Source of the DNA: Microbacterium lacticum
Lineage (GTDB): Bacteria > Actinomycetota > Actinomycetes > Actinomycetales > Microbacteriaceae
Length of the DNA stretch: 64,000 bases
Direction of reading: 5' to 3'
Assembly (NCBI RefSeq): GCF_006716815.1
Contig: NZ_VFPS01000003.1
Span: 1 to 64,000, forward strand
Positions 1 through 10,961 of this stretch are shown here, one piece after another. Both the position numbers and the translations under genes were made by a program. A model generated the notes under the pieces. It searched no databases and was not told the origin of the DNA. It was given only the letters and a program-made list of their open reading frames with translations. The first letter of the stretch is position 1; each line of letters opens with the position of its first letter.

Positions 1-1
1 T

Positions 2-796
2 CTCGGCCGCAACGGCGCCGGCAAGACGACACTCATGTCGATCCTCACCGCGCAGAACTTCGCCACGTCGGGCACGGCGCGCGTGTTCGGCGCGGACCCG
101 TATGAGAACGCCGTCGTGCTCCAGCGCATCTGCTTCGTGCGGGAGAGCCAGAAGTACCCCGAGGACGCCCTCCCGACGCACGCGTTCCGCATGGCGAGCC
201 TGTTCTTCCCGAACTGGGATCAGGGCTTCGCCGACGAACTCGTCGCGGCGTTCGAGCTGCCGCTGAAGACCCGCATCAAGAAGCTCTCCCGCGGGCAGCT
301 CTCGGCGGTGGGCGTCATCATCGGGCTCGCCTCGCGGGCCGAGATCACGTTCTTCGACGAGCCGTACCTCGGGCTTGACGCCGTCGCGCGCCAGCTCTTC
401 TACGACCGGCTGATCGAGGACTACGCGGAGCACCCGCGCACCGTCATCCTCTCCAGTCACCTGATCGACGAGGTGTCGAACCTCATCGAGCGGGTCGTCG
501 TCATCGACGGCGGTCGCATCCTCCTCGACGAGGAGACCGACGCGGTGCGCTCGCGCGCCGCCACGATCGTCGGCGACGCGGCGGTCGTCGAGGCGTTCGC
601 CGCCGGCCGCGAGGTCATCCACCGCGAGAGCCTCGGACACGTCACGAGCGTCACGGTGCTCGGCGAGCTCACCGCCGCGGATCGGGCCGCCCTCCAGGCA
701 TCCGGGCTCGACCTCGCACCCGTGTCACTGCAACAGCTGATCGTCCGCCTCACCCAGCATGCCGCGCAGCCCGCGGCGGAAGGAGCACTCCGATGA
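2..796 (+). CDS. ABC transporter ATP-binding protein (5' end cut by window edge)
   Basis: This is the nucleotide-binding subunit of an ABC-2 type transporter, and it energises the permease encoded immediately downstream. The reading frame is open from base 2, so the N-terminus lies outside the window. Visible motifs are a Walker A (NGAGKTT, residues 4-10 of the fragment), a slightly degenerate signature LSRGQ (about residues 95-99), a Walker B ending FFDEP with the catalytic Glu at about residue 120, and an H-loop in SSHLIDE. The stop overlaps the permease start by 4 bp (ATGA), which indicates translational coupling. The substrate cannot be told from sequence. Confidence is high for the family and low for the cargo. 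Confidence 0.93.
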   Translation, partial: LGRNGAGKTTLMSILTAQNFATSGTARVFGADPYENAVVLQRICFVRESQKYPEDALPTHAFRMASLFFPNWDQGFADELVAAFELPLKTRIKKLSRGQLSAVGVIIGLASRAEITFFDEPYLGLDAVARQLFYDRLIEDYAEHPRTVILSSHLIDEVSNLIERVVVIDGGRILLDEETDAVRSRAATIVGDAAVVEAFAAGREVIHRESLGHVTSVTVLGELTAADRAALQASGLDLAPVSLQQLIVRLTQHAAQPAAEGALR

Positions 797-1488
797 GCCG
801 CACGCTGAACGTCGTCCGCATGCAGCTGGCCAACCGCGAGACCTTCGTGTGGGTGCCGCTGCTCATCCTCGGCAGCTCCTTCGTGATCTCCCTGATCATC
901 TGGGGAATCATCGCCGCCGGCGGCGTCACGACCAACATGTACGGCGGCGGCGCCCAGGCACCGCTGTGGTACTTCATCGCGGTGGGGGTGCAGGCCCTCA
1001 CGCTGACGTTCCCGTTCTCCCAGGCGCTGAGCGTCACCCGGCGGGAGTTCTTCCTCGGCACGATGCTGACCGCGGCGCTGACGGCGGGCATCCTCGCCCT
1101 CATCTTCGTCGTCGGCGGGCTCATCGAGATCGCCACGAACGGCTGGGGCATCGGGGGCTACTTCTTCGCGCTCGACTGGCTGTGGGCGTCGGGGCCGCTC
1201 GCGGCGGGGCTGTTCTTCTTCACTCTGACGATGATGGTCTTCACCCTCGGGTTCTGGGCGGCGACCGTGTACAAGCGGTGGGGGTCGTTCCGGCTGACGC
1301 TCATCCTCGTGGGCATCGCCCTCGTGCTGCTCGCCGCTATCTGGCTGATCACCGTGACCCGGTCGTGGCCGGAGGTGATGGGGTTCATCGTCGAGTCGGG
1401 CGTCTGGGGGCTGACGGTCGTGCTCGCGGTGATCACGATCGCGCAGGCGCTCGGATCGGCCGCGGTCCTCCGAAAGACGACCGTCTGA
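793..1488 (+). CDS. ABC transporter permease, small
   Basis: This is a 231-residue integral membrane protein with about six hydrophobic segments. The first is near residues 18-40 and the last near 195-220. Its start overlaps the stop of the upstream ATP-binding gene by 4 bp, so the two should form one transporter. It lacks long periplasmic domains and is shorter than a typical ABC-2 permease, which fits YtrC/bacitracin-type or small export permeases. I see no substrate clue. The next gene starts 16 bp later but has its own -10 element, so it is probably a separate unit. Confidence 0.85.
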   Translation: MSRTLNVVRMQLANRETFVWVPLLILGSSFVISLIIWGIIAAGGVTTNMYGGGAQAPLWYFIAVGVQALTLTFPFSQALSVTRREFFLGTMLTAALTAGILALIFVVGGLIEIATNGWGIGGYFFALDWLWASGPLAAGLFFFTLTMMVFTLGFWAATVYKRWGSFRLTLILVGIALVLLAAIWLITVTRSWPEVMGFIVESGVWGLTVVLAVITIAQALGSAAVLRKTTV

Positions 1489-1491
1489 CCC

Positions 1492-1497
1492 TAGAGT
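1492..1497 (+). promoter_or_regulatory. -10 hexamer TAGAGT for the AI-2E family gene
   Basis: TAGAGT lies 7 nt before the ATG at 1505, directly after the upstream stop codon. This spacing puts the transcription start at or next to the ATG, so a leaderless mRNA is likely. No Shine-Dalgarno sequence is present. The call rests on the TAnnnT pattern and its spacing. Confidence 0.6.
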
Positions 1498-1504
1498 GTG
1501 ACGC

Positions 1505-2695
1505 ATGGGCGAACCCGAACCGACGCCGTACCGCAGCTCCGCCGACGCGACCGCCGCCAGTGCCGCCACGAGCGCTGGCGGCGAGGCCGTTCCGACGCCC
1601 GACGCGACGACGGTCGCGCTCGAGAACCAGACGCCCGCGCGCACGATCTGGGCGAACCTCAACCATCCGTTCGTCATCGGGTTCTTCCTGACGTTCGGCG
1701 GCCTCGTGGCCTTCGCCCTCGGCATGGCGATCACGAGCCTCGTCACTATCTGGATCTACATCGCGTTCGCGATGTTCGCCGCGCTCGGACTCGACCCGCT
1801 GGTGCGGCGGCTGCAGGCGCGCGGCATGAAGCGTGCGTGGGCGATCACGGTGGTCTACTTCGTGTTCGCGCTCGTGATCATCGCGATCCTCTGGCTCATC
1901 GTCCCCACGGTCATCCAGCAGATCGCCCAGTTCATCCGCGACCTGCCCGGCATGATCGGCGACTTCCAGCGCTCCGACCTGTTCGCGTGGCTCGTCACCC
2001 AGTTCGGCGACCAGGCGCCCGACCTGCTCGCCGAGCTGCAGAAGTTCCTGACCGACCCGAACAACGTCGCCGCGATCGGCGGCGGCGTGCTCTCGATCGG
2101 GCTGAGCATCGGTACGACGATCTCGGGCATCATCATCATCATCGTGCTGAGCCTGTACTTCCTCGCCTCGCTGCCCGAGATCAAGCAGGCGTTCTACCGC
2201 CTGTGGCCGGCGCGTCTGCGTTCCACGACCACCGAGATCACCGAGCAGATCACCGAGTCGGTGGGCGGCTACCTCGGCGGCATGGTCGTGCTGGCATTCT
2301 TCAACTCGCTCGTCGCGTTCCTGCTGTATCTGTTCCTCGGCCTGCCGTTCCCCGCGCTGATGGCCGTCGTGGCCTTCTCGGTCACGCTTATCCCGCTCGT
2401 CGGTGGCGTGCTGTTCTGGGCGATCGGCACGGTGATCGCCCTCATCGCCAGCCCGATCGGCGGTCTCGTCTTCGCGATCGTCTACCTCGTGTACATGCAG
2501 ATCGAGGCATATGTTCTGACGCCGAAGGTGATGAACAAGGCGATCTCGGTTCCCGGCTCGCTCGTGGTCATCGGCGCGCTCGTCGGCGGCACGCTGATGG
2601 GCCTCCTCGGTGCGCTCGTCGCGATCCCCGTGACGGCGTCGATCCTGCTGATCATCAAGAAGGTCTACATCCCGAAGCAGGATGCCGCGGTCTGA
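1505..2695 (+). CDS. AI-2E family transporter (TqsA/YdiK-like permease)
   Basis: This is a 396-residue polytopic membrane protein of the AI-2E exporter superfamily (PF01594). A low-complexity N-terminus (about residues 1-45) is followed by paired membrane segments at about 58-105 and a long amphipathic soluble stretch (about 135-185). A block of further membrane helices runs to the C-terminus. The family's glycine-rich LVGGVLFWAIG and GGTLMGLLGALVAIP segments are visible. Family members export autoinducer-2 or act in Na+/H+ or osmotic homeostasis, and the substrate here is unknown. ATG 1505 is chosen because a -10 hexamer ends 7 nt upstream. Confidence 0.88.
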   Translation: MGEPEPTPYRSSADATAASAATSAGGEAVPTPDATTVALENQTPARTIWANLNHPFVIGFFLTFGGLVAFALGMAITSLVTIWIYIAFAMFAALGLDPLVRRLQARGMKRAWAITVVYFVFALVIIAILWLIVPTVIQQIAQFIRDLPGMIGDFQRSDLFAWLVTQFGDQAPDLLAELQKFLTDPNNVAAIGGGVLSIGLSIGTTISGIIIIIVLSLYFLASLPEIKQAFYRLWPARLRSTTTEITEQITESVGGYLGGMVVLAFFNSLVAFLLYLFLGLPFPALMAVVAFSVTLIPLVGGVLFWAIGTVIALIASPIGGLVFAIVYLVYMQIEAYVLTPKVMNKAISVPGSLVVIGALVGGTLMGLLGALVAIPVTASILLIIKKVYIPKQDAAV

Positions 2696-2726
2696 GGCTT
2701 CTGCGGGGGCGATGGTTCGGGCCGCG

Positions 2727-2749
2727 CGGGCGCGCGTCACGCGCGCCCG
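2727..2749. terminator. GC-rich hairpin between convergent genes
   Basis: A perfect 10-bp stem (CGGGCGCGCG / CGCGCGCCCG) with a TCA loop sits in the 75-bp gap between two convergent genes. It is symmetric and so could serve both strands. There is no T-run, so this is an L-shaped or factor-assisted terminator at best. Confidence 0.55.
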
Positions 2750-2770
2750 GCGCACCTGGGGTCAGCGGCG

Positions 2771-3838
2771 TCAGCGGTCGGCGAGCAGGGCCGTCGGCGT
2801 CGGGGCCTCGACGCGCCGGCGCACCCGGCCGGGAACGCCGGTGCGCTCGTCGAGGGTGAGCGAGGCGATCTCGGAGCTCCGCTGCCCGGCGACGAGCACG
2901 GTGTCGCGCGCGATCACGTGATGGCGCGGCCAGTCGACGCCCGACTCGACGAGGGCGACCGACGCGAGCGACCCGCCGTCGCCGTCGACCCGCAGGGACG
3001 CGAGCGTGTTGCTGCCGCGCACGCCGACGACGGCGAAACGGCCGTCGCGCGAGAGGGCGATCTCGGCCGGGAAGTCGACGCCGACCTCGGTGCCGACGAG
3101 GGGCGCACCGCCGACGAGCATCCACGCCCCGTCCGATCCGGGGCGCAGCACGAACACCTCGTTCGAGTACTCGGTCACGACGTAGAGGTGGCCGCTCGGA
3201 TGCCACACCGCGTGGCGCGGGCCCGATCCGCGCGGCAGCGTGACCGTCTGGCGCAGCGCCGGCGCGGCGCGCTCGCCGGCGGACGGCGGAGACCACACCC
3301 GCACGCTGTCGAACCCGAGGTCGGTCGAGACGAACCCGCCGGGGACGAACGTCGCCTGGCGGGCGTGCGGTGCGCGCTCCTCGCCGAGCCCGGCGTGGGG
3401 GTCGACGGAGGCCGCGCCCGCGGCCGGAGCGCCCGGCGCCGCACCGGCGACGGTCGCGGGGGCGCCCGTGGCATCCACCGCCACGCGCACCACGCGGCCG
3501 TCGCCGTAGCACGAGGCGATCAGGCTCGCGCCGCTCGGTGAGACCGCGACGTGGCACACGGAGTCGCCGACCGGCACAGCAGGGCCCAGCGGGGCGAAGG
3601 TTCCGGGTCCGGTGCGGCGGAAGGCCTGCACGTCGCCGCGGCCCTCCTGCGCCGCGTAGACGACGTCGAGGGTCGGATGCCACGCGAGCCACGACGGCGA
3701 TGCCGCGGCCGCGGCCGTGCCCGCCCAGGCCAGCTCGCCGCCGGCGAGGGCGTCATCCGGCGCGCCCGCGTGCAGCACGCCGATGCCGTCGGCGTCACCG
3801 CCCATGTCGGCGCCGTAGCCGCCGAGGAAGAAGCGCAT
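2771..3838 (-). CDS. lactonase family beta-propeller protein
   Basis: This 355-residue protein looks like the seven-bladed propeller family PF10282 (6-phosphogluconolactonase YbhE/Pgl type). Recurrent blade-like strands include HPTLDVVYA, SPSGASLIAS, HPSGHLYVVTEYSNEV and LSRDGRFAVVGVRGSNT. It starts 5 bp after the purA stop on the same strand, so the two are probably co-transcribed. The family contains lactonases and many proteins with no proven activity, so a pentose-phosphate role is only a possibility. No signal peptide is evident. Residues 125-150 are Ala/Gly-rich and probably form a loop. Confidence 0.8.
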   Translation of the reverse strand: MRFFLGGYGADMGGDADGIGVLHAGAPDDALAGGELAWAGTAAAAASPSWLAWHPTLDVVYAAQEGRGDVQAFRRTGPGTFAPLGPAVPVGDSVCHVAVSPSGASLIASCYGDGRVVRVAVDATGAPATVAGAAPGAPAAGAASVDPHAGLGEERAPHARQATFVPGGFVSTDLGFDSVRVWSPPSAGERAAPALRQTVTLPRGSGPRHAVWHPSGHLYVVTEYSNEVFVLRPGSDGAWMLVGGAPLVGTEVGVDFPAEIALSRDGRFAVVGVRGSNTLASLRVDGDGGSLASVALVESGVDWPRHHVIARDTVLVAGQRSSEIASLTLDERTGVPGRVRRRVEAPTPTALLADR

Positions 3839-3843
3839 CGCCG

Positions 3844-6718
<2,875 letters not shown>

Positions 6719-6720
6719 CC

Positions 6721-6734
6721 GGCCGGGCCCGGCC
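6721..6734. terminator. perfect palindrome after argG
   Basis: GGCCGGGCCCGGCC is a perfect 14-bp palindrome starting 3 bp after the argG stop. It can fold as a short GC hairpin and may end the argG transcript. It has no T-tract. Confidence 0.4.
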
Positions 6735-6774
6735 TCAGCCCCCTCACACCGCGACCCACTCGACCCGCACCGCG

Positions 6775-6804
6775 CCTAACTGTACTGACCCAGATCGTTG
6801 TTGA
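6775..6804. repeat. left target duplication and left inverted repeat of the IS
   Basis: CCTAAC (6775-6780) is the left target duplication. The left inverted repeat (6781-6804) follows and starts TGTACTGACCCAGATCG. It matches the right end with three mismatches, all between positions 11 and 15. Confidence 0.9.
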
Positions 6805-7844
6805 CGTAGGAGAGACCTCCGGGGTCGAGTTGGAGCTGTCTAAGTTCTTCAGCTCAAACGCACGGAGGTCTCTCTTGTCTCACGCTAATGCCCGGCTGAC
6901 TCCGGCCGGCCGGTTGATCATGGTTCAGCGCATCCAGTCGGGGCGTGCGGTCGCGCATGTTGCCGCGGAAATGGGGATCTCCCGCACGACCGCGTGGCGG
7001 TGGTGGCGCAGGTTCCGGGAGTGCGGCCCGGCGGGCCTGATCGATCGTTCCAGCGTCGCCCGCTCCCACCCTCGCCAGACCAAAGCGTGCGTGGAGGCGA
7101 GGGTGCGGATCATGCGGCACCTCACTCGGCGTGGGCCGGTGTTCATCGCTGACAAGCTCGGCTTGCAGGCCTCAACGGTCGGTAGGGTGTTGCGCCGCCA
7201 CCACGTGCCGTTGCTGCGGGAGCTGGACCCGGTCACGGGGTCCGTGATCCGCGCGACCCGCCGATCCGCGCAGCGTTACGAGCATGATCATCCCGGGTCC
7301 CTGATCCACGTTGATGTGAAGAAACTCGGCCGTATCCCCGACGGCGGCGGATGGCGTCTGCATGGCCGCGGGCAACGTCCTGCGCGCAAGCGGGGCCTGG
7401 GTTACGACTACGTGCACACCGTCATCGACGACCATTCCCGAGTTGCTTACGCGGAGATCCACGACGACGAGAAAGGCACCACCGCGGCGGGCGTCCTCGA
7501 CCGCGCGATCGCGTTCTACGCGCGCCTCGGCGTCACAGTCGAACGCGTCATCAGCGACAACGCGTTCGCTTACCGCCACTCGGCCGCGTTCAAGGCCGTG
7601 GTCGACGCGCACGGCATCCGACAGCGGTTCATCAAACCGCACTGCCCCTGGACCAACGGGAAAGTCGAACGCCTCAACCGCACCCTCGCCACCGAGTGGG
7701 CCTACGCCCGCCCCTGGAGCTCGAACGACGACCGAAAAGCAGGGTTGACGACCTGGCTCGACTACTACAACCTAGACAGGCACCACCTCGGCATCGGAGG
7801 CAAAACCCCCATCGACCGAATCAACAACGGTCGAGGTCAGTACA
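6781..7844 (+). mobile_element. IS481-family insertion sequence, intact
   Basis: The 1064-bp element is bounded by 24-bp imperfect terminal inverted repeats (6781-6804 and 7821-7844, 21 of 24 matching, both beginning TGTACTGACC when read inward). It contains one transposase gene. The 6-bp sequence CCTAAC directly flanks both ends (6775-6780 and 7845-7850), a target duplication of the size known for IS481 of Bordetella, which targets NCTAGN. The insertion lies between argG and the YhgE operon and appears not to disrupt a gene. Intact ends, open frame and perfect duplication suggest a recent insertion. Confidence 0.93.
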
Positions 7845-7849
7845 CCTAA
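6875..7849 (+). CDS. IS481 family transposase
   Basis: This DDE transposase of 324 residues has an N-terminal helix-turn-helix (LTPAGR, then ISRTTAWRWWRRF) and an rve-type catalytic core. Likely catalytic residues are Asp in HVDVKKLGR, Asp in VISDNAFAY and Glu in NGKVERLNRTL. I chose the TTG at 6875, preceded by GGAGG, because family members begin MSHANARLTP. An ATG 15 codons upstream (6830) is the alternative. The stop codon lies outside the IS, in the duplicated target sequence. The element should be active if expressed. Confidence 0.93.
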   Translation: MSHANARLTPAGRLIMVQRIQSGRAVAHVAAEMGISRTTAWRWWRRFRECGPAGLIDRSSVARSHPRQTKACVEARVRIMRHLTRRGPVFIADKLGLQASTVGRVLRRHHVPLLRELDPVTGSVIRATRRSAQRYEHDHPGSLIHVDVKKLGRIPDGGGWRLHGRGQRPARKRGLGYDYVHTVIDDHSRVAYAEIHDDEKGTTAAGVLDRAIAFYARLGVTVERVISDNAFAYRHSAAFKAVVDAHGIRQRFIKPHCPWTNGKVERLNRTLATEWAYARPWSSNDDRKAGLTTWLDYYNLDRHHLGIGGKTPIDRINNGRGQYT

Positions 7850-7850
7850 C
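7821..7850. repeat. right inverted repeat and right target duplication of the IS
   Basis: The right inverted repeat (7821-7844) ends CGAGGTCAGTACA and is followed by CCTAAC (7845-7850). The TAA at 7847-7849 inside this duplication is the stop codon of the transposase. Confidence 0.9.
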
Positions 7851-7915
7851 CGCCCGCGCCGCGACCCAGTCGGCCGCGCCGCGACCCTCCGCGCGCGGCG
7901 TGCGCCGACACGTGC

Positions 7916-8013
7916 GTGCGCAATGCAGGAGATCCGGACGCGCGCCGCGGCGGTGACCCCGGAAAGACGCGGCACCCGCGCACCGGCGTGCGTGAATCTC
8001 CTGCATTGTGCAC
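7916..8013. repeat. intergenic inverted-repeat element, copy A
   Basis: 18-bp arms at 7916-7933 and 7996-8013 (17 of 18 pairing, the odd pair being a G-U wobble in RNA) enclose 62 nt. The inner arm contains TGCAGGAGAT. The layout matches the element at 31480-31568. The function is unknown. The rest of the 280-bp gap (7850-8129) holds GC-rich non-coding sequence and the operator/promoter described next. Confidence 0.7.
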
Positions 8014-8092
8014 GGCCGCGCCCCGCGACCCGGCCCCACACCCGCCCACCCGGGACACGCCAGCCCCAATCAACCCCCGCCACCCAAGAACT

Positions 8093-8108
8093 TGCACACC
8101 GGTGTGCA
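8093..8108. promoter_or_regulatory. palindromic operator TGCACACCGGTGTGCA
   Basis: This perfect 16-bp palindrome sits 21 nt before the first YhgE start, in the -35 region of its likely promoter. The operon ends with a TetR-type regulator, so this is the natural candidate for its binding site. A related core, ACACCGGTGT, recurs at 54779-54788. Confidence 0.7.
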
Positions 8109-8117
8109 GATTAGATG

Positions 8118-8123
8118 TACCAT
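8118..8123 (+). promoter_or_regulatory. -10 hexamer TACCAT for the YhgE-TetR operon
   Basis: TACCAT lies 6 nt before the GTG at 8130, and TTGCAC at 8092-8097 could be the -35 (20-bp spacer, slightly long). The operator palindrome overlaps this promoter. Binding there would block RNA polymerase. Confidence 0.5.
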
Positions 8124-8129
8124 AGGTCG

Positions 8130-10961
8130 GTGCGCAAGAGTTTCCAAGTCTTCCGGCGTGATGTCACGCGGATCTTCCGCGCGCGCCGCACCTGGGTCAT
8201 CGTGCTCGGGGTGCTGCTCACCCCGGCGCTCTACGCCTGGTTCAACATCACCGCGTTCTGGGACCCGTACGCGAACACCGGCAGCATCGGCGTCGCGGTC
8301 GTCAACCTCGACGAGGGCGCCCGCTCCGACCTGACCGGCCCCATCGACGTCGGCTCGCAGGTCGTCGACCAGCTGCACGACGACCACCAGCTCGGCTGGC
8401 AGTTCATGGGCGAGGACGAAGCCCGCGAGGCGGTGCGCTCGGGCGAGGTCTACGCCGCGATCATCATTCCGCGAAGCTTCAGCTCCGACCTGCTCAGCAT
8501 CACGACGGGCACCTTCACCCAGCCCGCGCTGACCTACTACGTCAACGAGAAGGCCAGCGCGATCGCCCCGAAGATCACCGACGTCGGCGCCGCGGGCGTG
8601 AAAGACAAGATCAGCAGCGCGTTCATCGAGCAGGTCGCCGAGGCGGCGACGACCGAGCTGAAGGATGCCGGCGACGACGTGCAGCTGAAGCTGCTGAACG
8701 CCAAGAACGACGGCCTGAACGCGTTCGACCAGGCCTCCGCCCAGGTCGCCTCGGCCCGCCAGAGCATCACCGACATGAAGGGCGGGCTCGAACGCTCGCG
8801 CGGTTCGCTGAGCGGTGCGCAGTCGACCCTGTCCGACGTCGACACCACCCTCGGCGACGTGCAGACCGCGCTCGGCCAGGCGCAGACGATCATCGCGCAG
8901 GCGCAGCGCGACGTGCTCTCGTTCACCGACGCCGCCACCTCCGCCTACGTGCAGGGCGCGACGCTGCTGGCGGACGCCTCGGCGCAGGCGCACATCTCGG
9001 TCACCCAGGTCACGCAGACCCTCGGTCAGGCCTCGGCCCGCATCGACACCGCGATCGACGACGTCACCGCCGTCGCCGACGCCAACGCGGCGGCGATCGC
9101 GCAGCTGCAGACGCTCCTCGATCAGGGCGGACTCGACCCCGCCGTCGCCCAGCAGCTGCAGCAGGTGCTGACGGCCCTCGAGCAGCAGAACCAGGCCGAC
9201 CAGCAGCTCCTCGCCGACCTGAAGGCGATGAACGACGACACCGCCTCGGCGGTGCAGGCCGTGCAGAAGACGGCGGATGCCGTGAACACGGCCGTCCAGG
9301 GCGCGCAGGCCTCGGCGACCGGCCTGCGCGACGCGCTCACCCAGTCGATCCCCGCGCTCACGAGCGCGATGGCGACGCTGTCGACGAGCGCCGGCGGATT
9401 CTCGGCCGCGATCGACGCGCAGCGCGCGCAGCTCACCCAGGCCGGCACGCTCCTGGCGGGACTCGACACCCAGCTCGTCGCCACCGGGGCGGCGCTCGAC
9501 AGCCTCGACGGCACTCTCGGGGGGATCCAGACCGGGCTCGGCGATGCCCGCACCGACGTGCTCGCCCTCGGCTCGGCCTCGGCGTGGAACACCCTCGGCA
9601 CCGTCACCGGCCTCGACCCGCAGCAGATCGCTCAGTTCATCGCGACCCCGGTCGACGTCGCCGAGCACGTCGTGTTCCCGGTCTCCTCGTACGGGTCGGC
9701 GATGGCGGCCCTCTTCACGAACCTCTCGCTGTGGATCGGCGCGTTCGTGATGATGGTCATCTTCAAGGTCGAGGTCGACACCGAGGGCGTCGGCCCGATC
9801 CGCGTCGGCGAGGCCTATGTCGGGCGCTTCCTGCTGTTCGCCTCGCTCGGGGTGCTGCAGGCGATCGTCGTGTGCGTCGGCGACCTCATCATCGGCGTGC
9901 AGACGGTGAGCGCGGTCGCGTTCGTCGGCACGGGCATCCTCATCTCGCTCGCCTACGTCAGCATCATCTACGCGCTGTGCGTGGCGTTCGGCCATGTCGG
10001 GCGGGGCCTGTGCGTGCTGCTCGTGATCATGCAGATCCCGGGCGCCTCGGGGCTCTATCCGATCGAGCTGATGCCGCAGTTCTTCCGCAACATCTACCCG
10101 TTCCTGCCGTTCACGTACGGCATCGACGCGATGCGCGAGACGATCGCCGGCTTCTACGGGGCACACTGGTGGCGCTTCATGGGCGCGCTCGCCATCTTCG
10201 TGGTGCTGGCCTGGATCGTGGGTCTCGTGCTGCGCCGTCGCCTGGCATACCTCAACCGTCTCTTCAACCGCGAGGTGATCGCGACAGATCTCCTCATCGG
10301 CGAGGACGTGCAGGTCGTCGGCCGCGGCTACCGCCTCACCGACGTGATCCACGCCCTCGCCGACCGCGGCGAGTTCCGCAACCGGCTCGACCGCCGCGCA
10401 CGACCGTTCGTCGAGCGCTACCCGACCCTCCTGCGGATCGCCCTGCTGGCGGGCCTCGCGGGCATGGTCGTGCTCGGCCTCATCGCCTGGCTCCTGCACG
10501 AGCAGAGCGCGACGCTCCTCTTCCTCTGGATGCTGTGGTGCCTCATCGTCATCGCCTTCCTCGTCGTGCTCGAATACGTGAGCCACAGCTTCGAGGCCGC
10601 CGCCGAGCTCGCCGGCATGGGCGACGCGGAGCTGCGCCGCGCGATGCGCCACGACGGCGTGGCGACCGGCACGGCGACGGTGGTGGACACCGCAGAGGTG
10701 GATGCCTCCGCTGTGGATGCCCCGGAGACGGATGCCCCCGCGACGGATGTCTCTGAGACGAGCGAGTCCGCCGAGTCCGACGCGTCCGCGCAGTCCGACG
10801 AGCCGGACGGCGACGTGCTCACCCGCCTGTTCAGCCCGGCCGAAGCCGGCGCGGACGCCGTCGCGACGACGGAGCCCACCACCGAAACCGCCGACCCCAC
10901 CCACACCGACGAACCCACCGACACCCCCGAGACCCGGCGCGAAGGAGGCGAGCAGGTATGA
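8130..10961 (+). CDS. YhgE/Pip family membrane protein (first of tandem pair)
   Basis: This protein of about 943 residues has one N-terminal membrane helix (RTWVIVLGVLLTPALYAWF) and the family signature FWDPYANTG. A very long Ala/Gln/Asp-rich extracytoplasmic coiled-coil region (about 130-500) follows, then an ABC-2-like block of about six helices. Two further helices and an acidic Ala/Asp/Thr-rich cytoplasmic tail are extra to its partner. The tail contains a threefold 15-nt repeat around 10698-10734. The family (phage infection protein / YhgE, also ESAT-6-like secretion YueB) is linked to phage reception, type VII secretion or export. GTG 8130 is preferred because of the -10; an ATG at 8115 is in frame. 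Confidence 0.85.
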   Translation: MRKSFQVFRRDVTRIFRARRTWVIVLGVLLTPALYAWFNITAFWDPYANTGSIGVAVVNLDEGARSDLTGPIDVGSQVVDQLHDDHQLGWQFMGEDEAREAVRSGEVYAAIIIPRSFSSDLLSITTGTFTQPALTYYVNEKASAIAPKITDVGAAGVKDKISSAFIEQVAEAATTELKDAGDDVQLKLLNAKNDGLNAFDQASAQVASARQSITDMKGGLERSRGSLSGAQSTLSDVDTTLGDVQTALGQAQTIIAQAQRDVLSFTDAATSAYVQGATLLADASAQAHISVTQVTQTLGQASARIDTAIDDVTAVADANAAAIAQLQTLLDQGGLDPAVAQQLQQVLTALEQQNQADQQLLADLKAMNDDTASAVQAVQKTADAVNTAVQGAQASATGLRDALTQSIPALTSAMATLSTSAGGFSAAIDAQRAQLTQAGTLLAGLDTQLVATGAALDSLDGTLGGIQTGLGDARTDVLALGSASAWNTLGTVTGLDPQQIAQFIATPVDVAEHVVFPVSSYGSAMAALFTNLSLWIGAFVMMVIFKVEVDTEGVGPIRVGEAYVGRFLLFASLGVLQAIVVCVGDLIIGVQTVSAVAFVGTGILISLAYVSIIYALCVAFGHVGRGLCVLLVIMQIPGASGLYPIELMPQFFRNIYPFLPFTYGIDAMRETIAGFYGAHWWRFMGALAIFVVLAWIVGLVLRRRLAYLNRLFNREVIATDLLIGEDVQVVGRGYRLTDVIHALADRGEFRNRLDRRARPFVERYPTLLRIALLAGLAGMVVLGLIAWLLHEQSATLLFLWMLWCLIVIAFLVVLEYVSHSFEAAAELAGMGDAELRRAMRHDGVATGTATVVDTAEVDASAVDAPETDAPATDVSETSESAESDASAQSDEPDGDVLTRLFSPAEAGADAVATTEPTTETADPTHTDEPTDTPETRREGGEQV

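Noticed and set aside
8070..10904. Long minus-strand open frame opposite the first YhgE gene
   Set aside because: Its composition is biased (Arg, Glu, Asp, His) and it has no motifs. The plus strand encodes a clear membrane protein family.
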